NCBI RefSeq assembly: GCF_001816145.1
Contig: NZ_MDZB01000090.1
Coordinates: 1 to 64,000 of the forward strand
Reading direction: 5' to 3'
From: Hymenobacter lapidarius
GTDB taxonomy: Bacteria; Bacteroidota; Bacteroidia; Cytophagales; Hymenobacteraceae
Length of the DNA stretch: 64,000 bases
Below are positions 26,105 to 34,419 of the stretch, one piece after another (position 1 is the stretch's first letter; the number at the start of each line of letters is the position of its first letter). Made by a program: the position numbers and the translations under genes. Below the pieces are notes generated by a model. That model searched no databases and was not told where the DNA came from. It saw nothing but the letters and a program-made list of their open reading frames with translations.

Positions 26105-26390
26105 GAGGCACCACGCAGCGGGCCGCTTTGTGGGGTGGAATTAATTATAGCAAAAATTGAATTTACCCCAGCAAGCTACTACCAATCAGGGCAGTTTATG
26201 GCCTGCTGCTTTAGGGCTGCAACCGGCCATCGGGGCAGCTCGGCCGCAAGGCGGTGGGTAGTGCGCGGTGCGTGCGGCACGTACGGTGGTGGGCTAGGGT
26301 CCGCTTCCGGCCCCAACGGAACGTCCGGCCTACATAGCGGTGTTTAGATTCAGTATCTTTGCAGACTATTGACTAAATCCGGAACACCCG
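26105..26390. other. divergent promoter region between kinase and prfA
   Basis: This 286-base gap separates the leftward kinase operon from rightward prfA. It contains the prfA -7 box at 26354. I see no gene or large dyad in the rest. Confidence 0.5.
26354..26361 (+). promoter_or_regulatory. -7 box of prfA
   Basis: TATCTTTG is an exact match to TAnnTTTG and lies 30 bases before the prfA ATG, giving a leader of about 25 bases. A clear -33 element was not found. Confidence 0.6.
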
Positions 26391-27464
26391 ATGCTTGATA
26401 AACTAGAAGCCATCAGCCAGCGCTACAATAATGTAAACGAAGAGTTGATGCAGCCCGATGTGATGTCGGACTTGAAACGCTACAAGGCCCTCAACAAAGA
26501 ATACAAGGACCTGGGCAAGATTGTGACTGAGTACCGCAACTACCAGGGCGTGCTCAGCAACATCGAAAACGCCCGCGCGGTGGTTTCGACCGAGAAGGAC
26601 GAGGATTTCCGCCAGATGGCCAAGGACGAGCTCGACGAGCTGCAGCCCGAGCAGGAACGGCTCGAAACCCTCATCAAAGACCTGCTGCTGCCCAAGGACC
26701 CGAACGACTCCAAGGACGTGATTATGGAAATCCGGGCCGGCGCGGGCGGCGACGAAGCGGCCCTGTTTGCCGGTGACCTGCAGCGCATGTACATGCGCTT
26801 CGCCGAAAAGCAAAACTGGAAAATGGAGCTCATTGATGCCATGGAAGGCACCGCGGGCGGCTACAAGGAAATCATCGTGGCCGTGCGCGGCGAGGACGTG
26901 TACGGCAAGCTCAAGTTTGAAAGCGGCGTGCACCGCGTACAGCGCGTGCCGGCCACCGAAACCCAGGGCCGCATCCACACCAGCGTGGCCTCCATCGTGG
27001 TGATTCCGGAAGTGGAGGAGTTCGACATCGAGCTGAACATGGGCGACATCCGCAAGGACTACTTCTGCTCCAGCGGCCCCGGCGGCCAGTCGGTAAATAC
27101 CACGTATTCGGCCGTGCGCCTCACCCACCTGCCCTCCGGCCTCGTGGCCCAGTGCCAGGACCAGAAGTCGCAGCTCAAGAACTTCGACAAGGCCCTGGCC
27201 GTGCTCCGCTCCCGCGTGTACGACATGGAGCTGGCCAAAAAGAACGAAGCCGACGGCCTGGTGCGCAAAAGCATGATAGGCGGCGGCGACCGCAGCGACA
27301 AAATCCGCACCTACAACTACCCGCAGGGCCGCGTCACCGACCACCGCATCGGCTACACGGTGTACAACCTGGCCAGTGTGATGGAAGGCAACGTCGACGA
27401 CTTCGTGGAGCAGCTCCGCATCGCGGAAAGCGCCGAGCGCCTGCAGGAAGGCGTGACTAAGTAA
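26391..27464 (+). CDS. prfA: peptide chain release factor 1
   Basis: The 357-residue protein is RF1, which terminates translation at UAA and UAG. The stop-codon-reading PAT tripeptide is present in [12 protein letters not shown], the RF1 form rather than the SPF of RF2. The catalytic GGQ, needed for peptidyl-tRNA hydrolysis, lies in [20 protein letters not shown], and the Gln is the site of methylation by PrmC in other bacteria. The late motif [18 protein letters not shown] is also conserved. Length and start ([12 protein letters not shown]) fit the family. Confidence 0.97.
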   Translation: MLDKLEAISQRYNNVNEELMQPDVMSDLKRYKALNKEYKDLGKIVTEYRNYQGVLSNIENARAVVSTEKDEDFRQMAKDELDELQPEQERLETLIKDLLLPKDPNDSKDVIMEIRAGAGGDEAALFAGDLQRMYMRFAEKQNWKMELIDAMEGTAGGYKEIIVAVRGEDVYGKLKFESGVHRVQRVPATETQGRIHTSVASIVVIPEVEEFDIELNMGDIRKDYFCSSGPGGQSVNTTYSAVRLTHLPSGLVAQCQDQKSQLKNFDKALAVLRSRVYDMELAKKNEADGLVRKSMIGGGDRSDKIRTYNYPQGRVTDHRIGYTVYNLASVMEGNVDDFVEQLRIAESAERLQEGVTK

Positions 27465-27478
27465 AGCAGAACAGCTAA

Positions 27479-27672
27479 CGCCCCTCCTTTTTTAAGGAGG
27501 GGACGCGGCCGCGAATCGGACGCTGGGGTGGTGCAGTCGTTGCACGACGCCCGCGCCAGCTCGCTGCTTCGGGTACTATTTCCGCTCCGTAGTCGTTCAG
27601 GAATCGTTCAACGCCTACAACCACCCCAGTTGCCGCTTCACGGCAACGTCCCCTCCTTGGTAAGGAGGGGAG
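27479..27672. repeat. compound dyad region after prfA
   Basis: Two CCCCTCCTT...AAGGAGGGG hairpins, near 27481-27501 and 27651-27671, flank an inner pair CTGGGGTGGT / ACCACCCCAG. The whole can fold as one long stem with side hairpins. It separates prfA from the beta-helix lipoprotein and probably ends the prfA message. Confidence 0.7.
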
Positions 27673-27686
27673 TTGACGTTCTATAT

Positions 27687-29228
27687 ATGCGCCACCTTTT
27701 TCCGCTGTTACTGCTTGTCAGCTGCTTGCTCACTTTTCTGCCCGGCTGCGAGCCGAAGGTGGACCTGCTGCAAACGTCTGGCCGGCTGGAATTTGACCGG
27801 GACACGGTGGTTTTCGACACGGTGTTTACCACGGTGAAAACCGTGACCAAGCGGCTGTGGGTGTACAACCGCAACCGGGGCGCGGTGAAGACGGCCATCA
27901 ACCTGGCCGGCACGGCCGGCAATACCTACTCCCTGATTATTAACGGCGATGCCACGCCATCGGCGCCCGATGTAACCATCCGGGGCCAGGACAGCGTGCT
28001 GGTGCTGGTGCGCGCCGTGCTGGGCGACAACGGCAGCGCCGCCAAGCCCTTTTTGCTGGTCGACCAGCTGCAATTCCGCACCAACGGCAACGAGCAGGAC
28101 GTGAAGCTGGTGGCCTACGGCCAGAACGCCTACTTCCACCGGGCCGATTTTATCAGCCGCAACACCACCTGGGCCACCGATAAGCCGCACGTCATCATTA
28201 ACACGGACGTGGTGCAGGGCGGCCGGACTTTTTCGGTGGGCGTGCAGGTGAACGCCAACGTGACGCTCCGCATTCCGAAGGGCGCGCGCATCTACTGCCA
28301 CGCGGGGGCGGCCCTGGTGGTGGCCGGCACGCTGCTGGTAAATGACACCTACGCGCCCGGCACCGGCGCCACCGATACCGTGAAGGCCAACAACCGCGAC
28401 ATCGTGCGTTTTCAGGGCGACCGGCTGGAACCGTTCTATGCTAATGTGCCGGGCCAGTGGGCTGGCATTGTGTTCACCGAAACCAGCCGGGGCAACGTCA
28501 TCCGCTACGCTGAAATCAAGAACGCCAATGCCGGGGTTTTTCTCTTTAATCCCGACAACCGCACCCCGCGGCCCGATATCACGCTGGAAAACACGGTTAT
28601 CAGGAATATTTCCGGCGCTAATCCTTCCTACGTTAACAACCTTGAGCTGCCGGGCGGCATTGTGAGTGTTTCCAGCGATGTGAAGGCCACCAACTGCCTG
28701 CTCACCAATTGCGGTGAATACGCCGTGCTGGGCGTGGGCGGCGGCATTTACGACTTCAACTTCTGCACCTTCGCCAACTACACGCCGGGGTTCAACCGCG
28801 ACACGCAGTCCCTCACTTTCACCAACGAGAAGGCCACTGCCCCCGCCACCAAGCTGCCGCTCACCCTGAGCCTGCGCAACTCCATTGTGTGGGGCTCCAA
28901 TTTGGGCAGCGAAATGAACGACGAGTTATTTGTAAAGAATTACGCCGAATACACTTCCCTCAATATTCGCAACACGCTGCTGCGCACCAAGGAGTACGCC
29001 ACCGTAGCCGCCGTGGTGGGCGGCCCCGCCGATAACCTCCTCAACGTAGACCCGCTGTTCAAGCGCAACCCGCTGAACAGCTTAGGCCCGTTGGATTTTA
29101 CGCTGCAGGCCACCTCACCGGCCATCACCCCCAAGCGCCCCCGGGCCGGGGCTGCGCCCGCCCGCGACATTCTCAACCTGCAGCGCAACACTACCGCGCC
29201 CAGCCTGGGAGCCTACGAGTCCAAGTAG
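27687..29228 (+). CDS. beta-helix lipoprotein, right-handed parallel
   Basis: The 513-residue protein has a lipoprotein signal ending in LPGC (about residue 21). A beta-sandwich-like domain follows (DTVVFDTVFTTV at about residues 40-51, KRLWVYNRN), and then a long stretch of repeated short beta-strand motifs (PGQWAGIVFTETSRGNVIRY, NANAGVFLF, ENTVIRNI, NCLLTNCGEYAVL) typical of a right-handed parallel beta-helix. Such surface lipoproteins of Bacteroidota often bind or cleave polysaccharides, but no catalytic site is recognisable. The ATG at 27687 begins MRHLFPLLL; earlier codons come from the upstream dyad. It appears monocistronic. Confidence 0.82.
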   Translation: MRHLFPLLLLVSCLLTFLPGCEPKVDLLQTSGRLEFDRDTVVFDTVFTTVKTVTKRLWVYNRNRGAVKTAINLAGTAGNTYSLIINGDATPSAPDVTIRGQDSVLVLVRAVLGDNGSAAKPFLLVDQLQFRTNGNEQDVKLVAYGQNAYFHRADFISRNTTWATDKPHVIINTDVVQGGRTFSVGVQVNANVTLRIPKGARIYCHAGAALVVAGTLLVNDTYAPGTGATDTVKANNRDIVRFQGDRLEPFYANVPGQWAGIVFTETSRGNVIRYAEIKNANAGVFLFNPDNRTPRPDITLENTVIRNISGANPSYVNNLELPGGIVSVSSDVKATNCLLTNCGEYAVLGVGGGIYDFNFCTFANYTPGFNRDTQSLTFTNEKATAPATKLPLTLSLRNSIVWGSNLGSEMNDELFVKNYAEYTSLNIRNTLLRTKEYATVAAVVGGPADNLLNVDPLFKRNPLNSLGPLDFTLQATSPAITPKRPRAGAAPARDILNLQRNTTAPSLGAYESK

Positions 29229-29249
29229 CGGCACGCAGCGGCGGGCCGG

Positions 29250-29837
29250 CTACTCTACCTGCCCTGCCGCCGCGTAGTGCAGGGTGTCGAACAACACCAG
29301 TTTTTGGGTTCCCACCACCTCGTAGCGCTGCAGCCGGCCGTTTTGCAGCTGGAAGCGCAGGCGTTTCCGGGCCGCAAACAGGGCGTTATCCTGCTCGATG
29401 GTGGCGGTTACTTCCTGGGCTACCGCGCCTTGCTGCACCACCGTGAGCACGGCCACCGGGGCGTTGGGCTGGCCCGGCAGGCGGGTGTAGGTGCGGCGCA
29501 GCAAGCCGCCGGGCAAGGCCACGGAATCGACGGCGTAAGCCCCGCGCAAGGCCGATTTGTTGATATCGGCTTGTAGAAATATCTGCAGCTCCTTGGTCCA
29601 GTTCGCGGCGGGCACGCGCACGGTTTCAGCGGGGTTGCTGCGCACGCGCACTTGCTTGGTTACGGCCGCTTTGCGCTGGGCCAGCTGCTCTATCTGCTTT
29701 GTCACCAAGCCCTTCACATCGAAGTACAGCGGGCGGCGCGGCGCGGGGGCGGCCGGGCCCGCTTCGCCGCAGCCCACTAGCCCCAGCATGCCCAGCACCG
29801 CCGGGCCTAGCACAAACCCTGCGCGGCGCTTACGCAT
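29250..29837 (-). CDS. lipoprotein of unknown function
   Basis: The 195-residue protein has a lipoprotein signal with lipobox LVGC (about residues 20-23). The rest is predicted mostly beta, with VRVRSNPAETVRVPAANWTKELQIF and VTATIEQDNALFAARKRLRFQL as the longest coherent stretches. I do not recognise the family. Its start overlaps the gpmI stop by 8 bases, so translation is probably coupled and the two genes are cotranscribed. There is no obvious reason for a glycolytic enzyme and a lipoprotein to share a message. Confidence 0.72.
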   Translation of the reverse strand: MRKRRAGFVLGPAVLGMLGLVGCGEAGPAAPAPRRPLYFDVKGLVTKQIEQLAQRKAAVTKQVRVRSNPAETVRVPAANWTKELQIFLQADINKSALRGAYAVDSVALPGGLLRRTYTRLPGQPNAPVAVLTVVQQGAVAQEVTATIEQDNALFAARKRLRFQLQNGRLQRYEVVGTQKLVLFDTLHYAAAGQVE

Positions 29838-31380
29838 TCGGCACCGGGGCTAGGCTGCGGCGCAACAGGCTCTGGCCGGTCATTTCTACGGGCTGGGGCA
29901 CGCCCATCAGCTCCAGAATGGTGGGAGCCAGGTCGCCCAGCTTGCCATCGGCCAGGGTACCCACGTAGTCGTTGTCGACCAGGATGCAGGGCACCAGATT
30001 GGTAGTGTGCGCGGTGTTGGGCGAGCCGTCGGCGTTGCGCATGAACTCGGCATTGCCGTGGTCGGCAATAATGATGCTGGCGTAGCCGGCGGCCAGGGCA
30101 GTTTCCACCACGGCGTGGGCGCAGGCATCGGCGGTTTCCACGGCCTTCACCACCGCCGAGAACACGCCGGTATGGCCCACCATGTCGGGGTTGGCAAAGT
30201 TCAGGACCACGAAATCGGCCGCTTGGGCTTGCAGCTCGGGCACCAGGGCTGCTACCAGGTCGGCGGCGCTCATTTCGGGCTGCAGGTCGTAGGTAGCCAC
30301 TTTGGGCGAGGGCCGCATGATGCGCGTTTCGCCCTCAAAAGCGTTTTCGCGCCCGCCCGAAAAGAAGAACGTGACGTGCGGGTACTTCTCGGTTTCGGCA
30401 ATGCGAATCTGGGTTTTGCCGTGCGCCGCCAGCACCTCGCCCAGGGTGTTGTTGAGGTTGTCGGTTTCGAAAACCGGCGTTACGCCCACAAACGTGTCGT
30501 CGTAGTTGGTCAGGGTGAGGTAGTGCAGGTTGAGGCGCTTCATCTGGAAAGCGTGCAGGTCCTGCTGGGTGAGCACCTCCGTAATTTCACGGCCGCGGTC
30601 GGTGCGAAAGTTGAAGCACAGCACCACGTCGCCCTCCTTGATGGTAGCCAGCGGCTGGCCGTCGGCCCCGGTTTTCACGATGGGCTTCAGGAATTCATCC
30701 GTCACGTCGTCCTTGTACTGTTCCTGAATGGTTTGAATCAGGTTTTGCGACGGGATACCGATGCCGTTTACCAGCACATCGTATGCCACCTTCACCCGCT
30801 CCCAGCGGCGGTCGCGGTCCATGGCGTAGTAGCGGCCCACCACCGAGGCAATTTTAGCACCGCTGCGTTCCAGGGACTGCTCCAGCTCGTTCACGTAGCG
30901 CACGCCGCTCTTGGGGTCGGTGTCGCGGCCGTCGGTGAAGGCGTGCACAAATACGTGCCGCACGCCGGCTTCGTGGGCAATGGTGCACAGGGCTTTCACG
31001 TGGTCGATGTGCGAGTGCACGCCGCCGTCGGAAAGCAGGCCGATGAGGTGCAGGGGCTTGTCGTTGGCAATGGCGTAGTCAAATGCTTTCACCAGGGCGG
31101 GCACCTGGCCCAGCTTGCGCTCGCGAATGGCCTTGCCGATACGCACCAGCTCCTGATTCACCACGCGGCCCGCCCCGATGTTCATGTGGCCAACTTCCGA
31201 ATTGCCCATCTGGCCCTCCGGCAGGCCCACGGCCTCGCCCGAGGCCAGGAGATTGCTGTGCGGAAAACGCTGCAACAGCTCGTGGTAGAACGGCGTATTG
31301 GCCGCGTCCACCGCCGAAACCGCCGTATTCTGGGGAATTCCCCACCCATCCAGAATCACCAACAAAACCTGTTTATCCAT
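29830..31380 (-). CDS. gpmI: 2,3-bisphosphoglycerate-independent phosphoglycerate mutase
   Basis: The 516-residue enzyme interconverts 3- and 2-phosphoglycerate with two Mn ions. The phospho-acceptor Ser is in GQMGNSEVGHMN at residue 61. Further family motifs are LVILDGWGI at the start, HVFVHAFTDGRDTDP, and in the C-terminal half NFANPDMVGHTG and IIADHGNAEFM with metal ligands. Length is normal. The -7 box lies only 4 bases upstream of the ATG, so the message may be leaderless. It overlaps the downstream lipoprotein gene. Confidence 0.96.
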   Translation of the reverse strand: MDKQVLLVILDGWGIPQNTAVSAVDAANTPFYHELLQRFPHSNLLASGEAVGLPEGQMGNSEVGHMNIGAGRVVNQELVRIGKAIRERKLGQVPALVKAFDYAIANDKPLHLIGLLSDGGVHSHIDHVKALCTIAHEAGVRHVFVHAFTDGRDTDPKSGVRYVNELEQSLERSGAKIASVVGRYYAMDRDRRWERVKVAYDVLVNGIGIPSQNLIQTIQEQYKDDVTDEFLKPIVKTGADGQPLATIKEGDVVLCFNFRTDRGREITEVLTQQDLHAFQMKRLNLHYLTLTNYDDTFVGVTPVFETDNLNNTLGEVLAAHGKTQIRIAETEKYPHVTFFFSGGRENAFEGETRIMRPSPKVATYDLQPEMSAADLVAALVPELQAQAADFVVLNFANPDMVGHTGVFSAVVKAVETADACAHAVVETALAAGYASIIIADHGNAEFMRNADGSPNTAHTTNLVPCILVDNDYVGTLADGKLGDLAPTILELMGVPQPVEMTGQSLLRRSLAPVPNA

Positions 31381-31384
31381 GCCC

Positions 31385-31392
31385 CAAAGATA
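31385..31392 (-). promoter_or_regulatory. -7 box of gpmI, next to the start codon
   Basis: On the minus strand the box reads TATCTTTG, an exact TAnnTTTG match. Its end is 4 bases from the gpmI ATG, so transcription should begin at or beside the A of the start codon. Confidence 0.6.
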
Positions 31393-31551
31393 CGGCCAGC
31401 CCGGGCTCGGGTTGGAATTATCTACCTTTGAATGTTTCTTCGCCGTCCCTTTTTTTGAGCAGCTTCTCCAGCGGCCGCTGGCACGGTCTTACTTCCTGGC
31501 ACCATTTTAGCTTTCCATTTCGATGCGTATGACGCACTTATTACTGTACTA

Positions 31552-31953
31552 ATGAAACGCTATTTTTTTAGGACCTTATTCTTAAGCTGGATGCTCCTGT
31601 TTAGCGGAGTAGCCGCTCACGCCCAGGCCGACAACCTCGGGGCCGTGCGCTCTGCGTTGCGCAACGGTTCCTCCCGCGAATTGTCGCAGTACTTCGCTCC
31701 CACCGTTGAGGTGGGTTTCGATGGCGACAAGCAGGGCTACAACGCGACCCAGGCCGAGATTGTCATCAAAGACTTTTTCGCCAAAAACGGCCCCACCAGC
31801 TTCGATTTCATCCACCAGGGCGAAAGCAAGGAAGGCATTCGCTACGCCATTGGCCGCTACACGGGCCGCAGCGGCGTGTACCGGGTGTATGTGAAGCTGA
31901 AGCCGTCGAAAGGTGCCCCGCAGATTGACACCCTCGACTTCACGAAGGAATAA
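31552..31953 (+). CDS. DUF4783 secreted protein
   Basis: The 133-residue protein has a signal peptide (MKRYFFRTLFLSWMLLF, cleavage near AHAQ) followed by a cystatin-like or NTF2-like fold candidate of about 105 residues with GSSRELSQYFAPTVEVGFDG and RYAIGRYTGRSGVYRVYVKL. It matches DUF4783, a Bacteroidota family of unknown role that is often found beside nadC as here. A terminator follows. Function is not known. Confidence 0.85.
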   Translation: MKRYFFRTLFLSWMLLFSGVAAHAQADNLGAVRSALRNGSSRELSQYFAPTVEVGFDGDKQGYNATQAEIVIKDFFAKNGPTSFDFIHQGESKEGIRYAIGRYTGRSGVYRVYVKLKPSKGAPQIDTLDFTKE

Positions 31954-31983
31954 CTTTCCAATTGCTCGTAAGACACGAAGCTT

Positions 31984-32009
31984 CAGCCCTTCCCGGCTGG
32001 GGCTTTTTT
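31984..32009 (+). terminator. intrinsic terminator after the DUF4783 gene
   Basis: An AGCCC...GGGCT stem is followed by six T residues, 30 bases past the stop codon. Confidence 0.75.
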
Positions 32010-32035
32010 GTGTGCCAGTCGTCCCCAGCATTTTG

Positions 32036-32136
32036 CAATTCGAGCAGAGCCGAAGGACCTTGTTCCGGTTGCTTTAGTAGCTGTTTACTGCAAATCGTTC
32101 TGCGGTTATAAGGTCCTTCGCTGGGCTCAGGATGAC
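32036..32136. repeat. degenerate intergenic inverted repeat (element E)
   Basis: A left arm containing GAGCAGAGCCGAAGGACCTT and a right arm AAGGTCCTTCGCTGGGCTCA ending GATGAC pair imperfectly around a loop of about 50 bases. The GTCATCCTGAGC..GAAGGACCT wording is a variant of the GTCATGCTGAGC..GAAGCATCT family elsewhere in the window. Confidence 0.7.
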
Positions 32137-32171
32137 AGACGGCTTGGCTTTCACTAGCGCCGCAGGGGCCG

Positions 32172-32179
32172 TACCTTTG
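32172..32179 (+). promoter_or_regulatory. -7 box of nadC
   Basis: TACCTTTG matches TAnnTTTG and ends 4 bases before the GTG start of nadC, suggesting a leaderless or nearly leaderless message. The layout is the same as at gpmI. Confidence 0.55.
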
Positions 32180-32183
32180 CGGT

Positions 32184-33050
32184 GTGCAAACTCCCACTCC
32201 TTCCTATTTAACGCCCGAGGCGTTGACCCGCTTCATCCGCACGGCCCTGGCCGAGGACGTGGGCGACGGCGACCATTCGGCCCTTTCCTCGATTCCAGCC
32301 GAGGCCCGCAACCGGGCCCACCTGCTGGTGAAGGGCGAAGGCATGCTGGCCGGCATGGCCCTCGCGCCCCTCATTTTTGCCGAAGTCGACCCCAGCCTGC
32401 AGCTCCACGCGCTGCTCGCCGACGGCACCCCCGTGAAGTACGGCGACATCGCCTTCACCATTGAAGGCCCCGCGCGCAGCATCCTCACGGCCGAGCGCCT
32501 CGTGCTCAACTGCATGCAGCGCATGAGCGGCATTGCCACCTACACGGCGTACCTCAACACCCTGCTGGTGGGCACCAAGGCCAAGCTGCTCGACACCCGC
32601 AAGACCACGCCCAACTTCCGCATCTGCGAGAAATGGGCTGTGCTCATTGGCGGCGGCGTGAACCACCGCTACGGGCTGTTTGACATGATTATCCTGAAGG
32701 ACAACCACGTGGACTACGCCGGGGGCGTGGCCGAGGCCATTGCCGCCACCCACGTCTACCTGGCCAAAACGGGCCGGCAGCTGCCCATCGAAATCGAAAC
32801 CCGTTCCCTGGCCGAGGTGCAGCAGGCGCTGGACGCCGGCGGCATCGACCGCATCATGCTCGACAACATGGGCCCCGAGCAGCTGCGCGAAGCCGTGGCC
32901 CTCATCGATGGACGTTATCCCACCGAGGCCAGCGGCGGCATCACCGAGCTCACCATTGCCGACGTGGCCCGCTCCGGCGTGGATTACATCTCGGTGGGTG
33001 CCCTCACCCACAGCGTAAAAAGCCTGGACTTAAGCCTGAAAGCATATTAA
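32184..33050 (+). CDS. nadC: nicotinate-nucleotide pyrophosphorylase (quinolinate phosphoribosyltransferase)
   Basis: The 288-residue enzyme makes nicotinate mononucleotide from quinolinate and PRPP in NAD synthesis. Motifs include ALAEDVGDGDHSA near the N-terminus, RMSGIATYT, LLDTRKTTPNFR with the phosphate-binding Lys and Arg, NHRYGLFDMIILKDNH, IEIETRS, IMLDNMGPEQL and ASGGITE. The GTG at 32184 gives the expected N-terminus (MQTPTPSYLTPEALTRF); there is no ATG at this position. The neighbouring DUF4783 gene is a common partner. No nadA or nadB gene is in the window. Confidence 0.95.
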   Translation: MQTPTPSYLTPEALTRFIRTALAEDVGDGDHSALSSIPAEARNRAHLLVKGEGMLAGMALAPLIFAEVDPSLQLHALLADGTPVKYGDIAFTIEGPARSILTAERLVLNCMQRMSGIATYTAYLNTLLVGTKAKLLDTRKTTPNFRICEKWAVLIGGGVNHRYGLFDMIILKDNHVDYAGGVAEAIAATHVYLAKTGRQLPIEIETRSLAEVQQALDAGGIDRIMLDNMGPEQLREAVALIDGRYPTEASGGITELTIADVARSGVDYISVGALTHSVKSLDLSLKAY

Positions 33051-33062
33051 AATACACCACTA

Positions 33063-33168
33063 GAACGTCATGCTGAGCGCAGCCGAAGCATCTCGCGTGC
33101 AGTAGTAATCCAATCGATTGAGTCGCTATTGCACGCGAGATGCTTCGGCTGCGCTCAGCATGACGTTC
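33063..33168. repeat. perfect 39-bp inverted repeat (hairpin element C)
   Basis: The arms 33063-33101 and 33130-33168, beginning GAACGTCATGCTGAGCGCAG, are perfect inverted copies with a 28-base loop. The element follows nadC and ends 16 bases before the YcxB-like gene. Confidence 0.96.
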
Positions 33169-33183
33169 CTTTAACCACTAACA

Positions 33184-33807
33184 ATGAACCAACCCAACCA
33201 ACGCGGCGGTGGCGGCGGCTTTCGCCAGGCCCAGCAGGCTTCGCCGCTGGCCATCCGCACCAAAAAAACGCAGTTCGACACCAATACCTACACCCGCCTG
33301 GCCATGGCCGAAGTGTGGAAAAAGGACTGGGTGTACGCCCTGATTCCGTTTGCCCTGGGCTTGCTGCCCGCTATTTTTGTGCATTCCTGGTGGTGGCTGG
33401 TGCTGGCCGTGGTGCTCACGGTGCTGTTTGTGCTATTCCGCTCGGCCCAGGTGACGGGCGTGACGCAGATGGAGCAGAGCAAGCCCCTGTTTGAGCGCAT
33501 GAATTTTGAGATGGACCAGAAGCAGCTCTTAATGCGCGTGGGCCCCGAAAAAGCCATGCAACTGACCTGGGACATGATTGGCCGCGCCCGCCGCGACGGC
33601 GACGCTTACCTGCTGTACCTCAAGCCCGGCACCCCGCCCGAGGGCCTGGCGCCCTGGCGCCTGTGGCTGGCGCGCACGTTTGATGTGCCGGTGTTTTTAC
33701 ATTTGCCCCAGCGCATCTTCAATTCGCCGAACGACGTGAAGCTGTTTGAGGCATTGCTGCGCCGCAAAAACCTGTTGCCCACCGAAGCCAGCGCCACAAC
33801 CGTTTAA
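33184..33807 (+). CDS. YcxB-like membrane protein
   Basis: The 207-residue protein has a polar Gly/Gln-rich N-terminus, two adjacent membrane helices at about residues 50-85 (YALIPFALGLLPAIF and WWWLVLAVVLTVLFVLF) and a C-terminal cytoplasmic domain of about 110 residues. The tail resembles YcxB-type domains, with the pattern of strands around LTWDMIGRARRDGDAYLLYL and VFLHLPQRIF. The role of this family is not known. The ATG at 33184 starts MNQPNQRGGGGGF. It is followed by a lipoprotein gene with its own promoter-like box. Confidence 0.7.
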   Translation: MNQPNQRGGGGGFRQAQQASPLAIRTKKTQFDTNTYTRLAMAEVWKKDWVYALIPFALGLLPAIFVHSWWWLVLAVVLTVLFVLFRSAQVTGVTQMEQSKPLFERMNFEMDQKQLLMRVGPEKAMQLTWDMIGRARRDGDAYLLYLKPGTPPEGLAPWRLWLARTFDVPVFLHLPQRIFNSPNDVKLFEALLRRKNLLPTEASATTV

Positions 33808-33854
33808 GGCTGGGTGCCGTTTTTGTAAGCCTGGCGGGGCATTGTTATCCCCGC

Positions 33855-33862
33855 TACTTTTG
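33855..33862 (+). promoter_or_regulatory. -7 box of the small lipoprotein gene
   Basis: TACTTTTG fits TAnnTTTG, 30 bases before the ATG at 33892. Confidence 0.5.
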
Positions 33863-33891
33863 ACCTTGTTTACCTGCTAATTTTTCTTCTG

Positions 33892-34248
33892 ATGAAATTG
33901 ACTCACACCCTGTTGCTGGCTTTGGCCACTGCCTCCCTGGCCCTGACCTCGTGCAGCAGCGAACCTTCTGACTGGCGCCCCGACGACAAAGTATCGCTGG
34001 ACATGGTGGCGCCCGGCACCCGCGTTTCCGACAACTTCGACCAGCACACGGCTGACGCTCCCCACCAAGCCAAGGGCGGCGCCATCGCCGAGCCCATTAG
34101 CTCGGGGGTTGACCTGGACAACCGCGCCAAGCCCTCGGCCAAAGGCGCCATGAGCGCCAACGCGGAGGAAGGCATGCGCAAGCGTGGCAAACTCAACGAC
34201 GCGGGCAAGTCGAGCCAGGAGGCCGACGCCGACGAAGAGAAAAAGTAA
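33892..34248 (+). CDS. small lipoprotein, unknown function
   Basis: The 118-residue protein has a lipoprotein signal with lipobox LTSC (about residues 18-21). The mature part is polar, rich in Ala, Asp, Glu and Lys, probably flexible, and ends in a highly charged EADADEEKK tail. No domain is recognisable. It lies between the YcxB-like gene and the ZIP transporter and is followed by a hairpin that should end transcription. Confidence 0.75.
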   Translation: MKLTHTLLLALATASLALTSCSSEPSDWRPDDKVSLDMVAPGTRVSDNFDQHTADAPHQAKGGAIAEPISSGVDLDNRAKPSAKGAMSANAEEGMRKRGKLNDAGKSSQEADADEEKK

Positions 34249-34281
34249 GCCGTCGGGGTCGTTGCTATCCCTTATTTGAGT

Positions 34282-34330
34282 GGCAGCTTTGCCCGCCAGC
34301 CGGCGGCAGCAAAGCTGCCGCTTTCTTGGA
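34282..34330 (+). terminator. hairpin after the small lipoprotein gene
   Basis: GGCAGCTTTGC at 34282 pairs with GCAAAGCTGCC at 34309, followed by a short T-containing tail. It is a plausible but not textbook intrinsic terminator. Confidence 0.6.
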
Positions 34331-34410
34331 ATGAAGAATGAGGAATGAAGAATGAGGAATTGCCCACCGCGCAGTTCCTCATTCTTCATTCTTCATTCCT
34401 CATTCTTCAC
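34329..34410. repeat. simple-sequence inverted repeat (GAATGAAGAATGAG type)
   Basis: A left arm made of GAATGAAG/GAATGAG words (34329-34360) is mirrored by CTCATTCTTCATT words to 34410, leaving a loop of about 12 bases. It ends 9 bases before the ZIP transporter ATG, so it forms that gene's leader. Confidence 0.9.
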
Positions 34411-34419
34411 TATCCTTCC

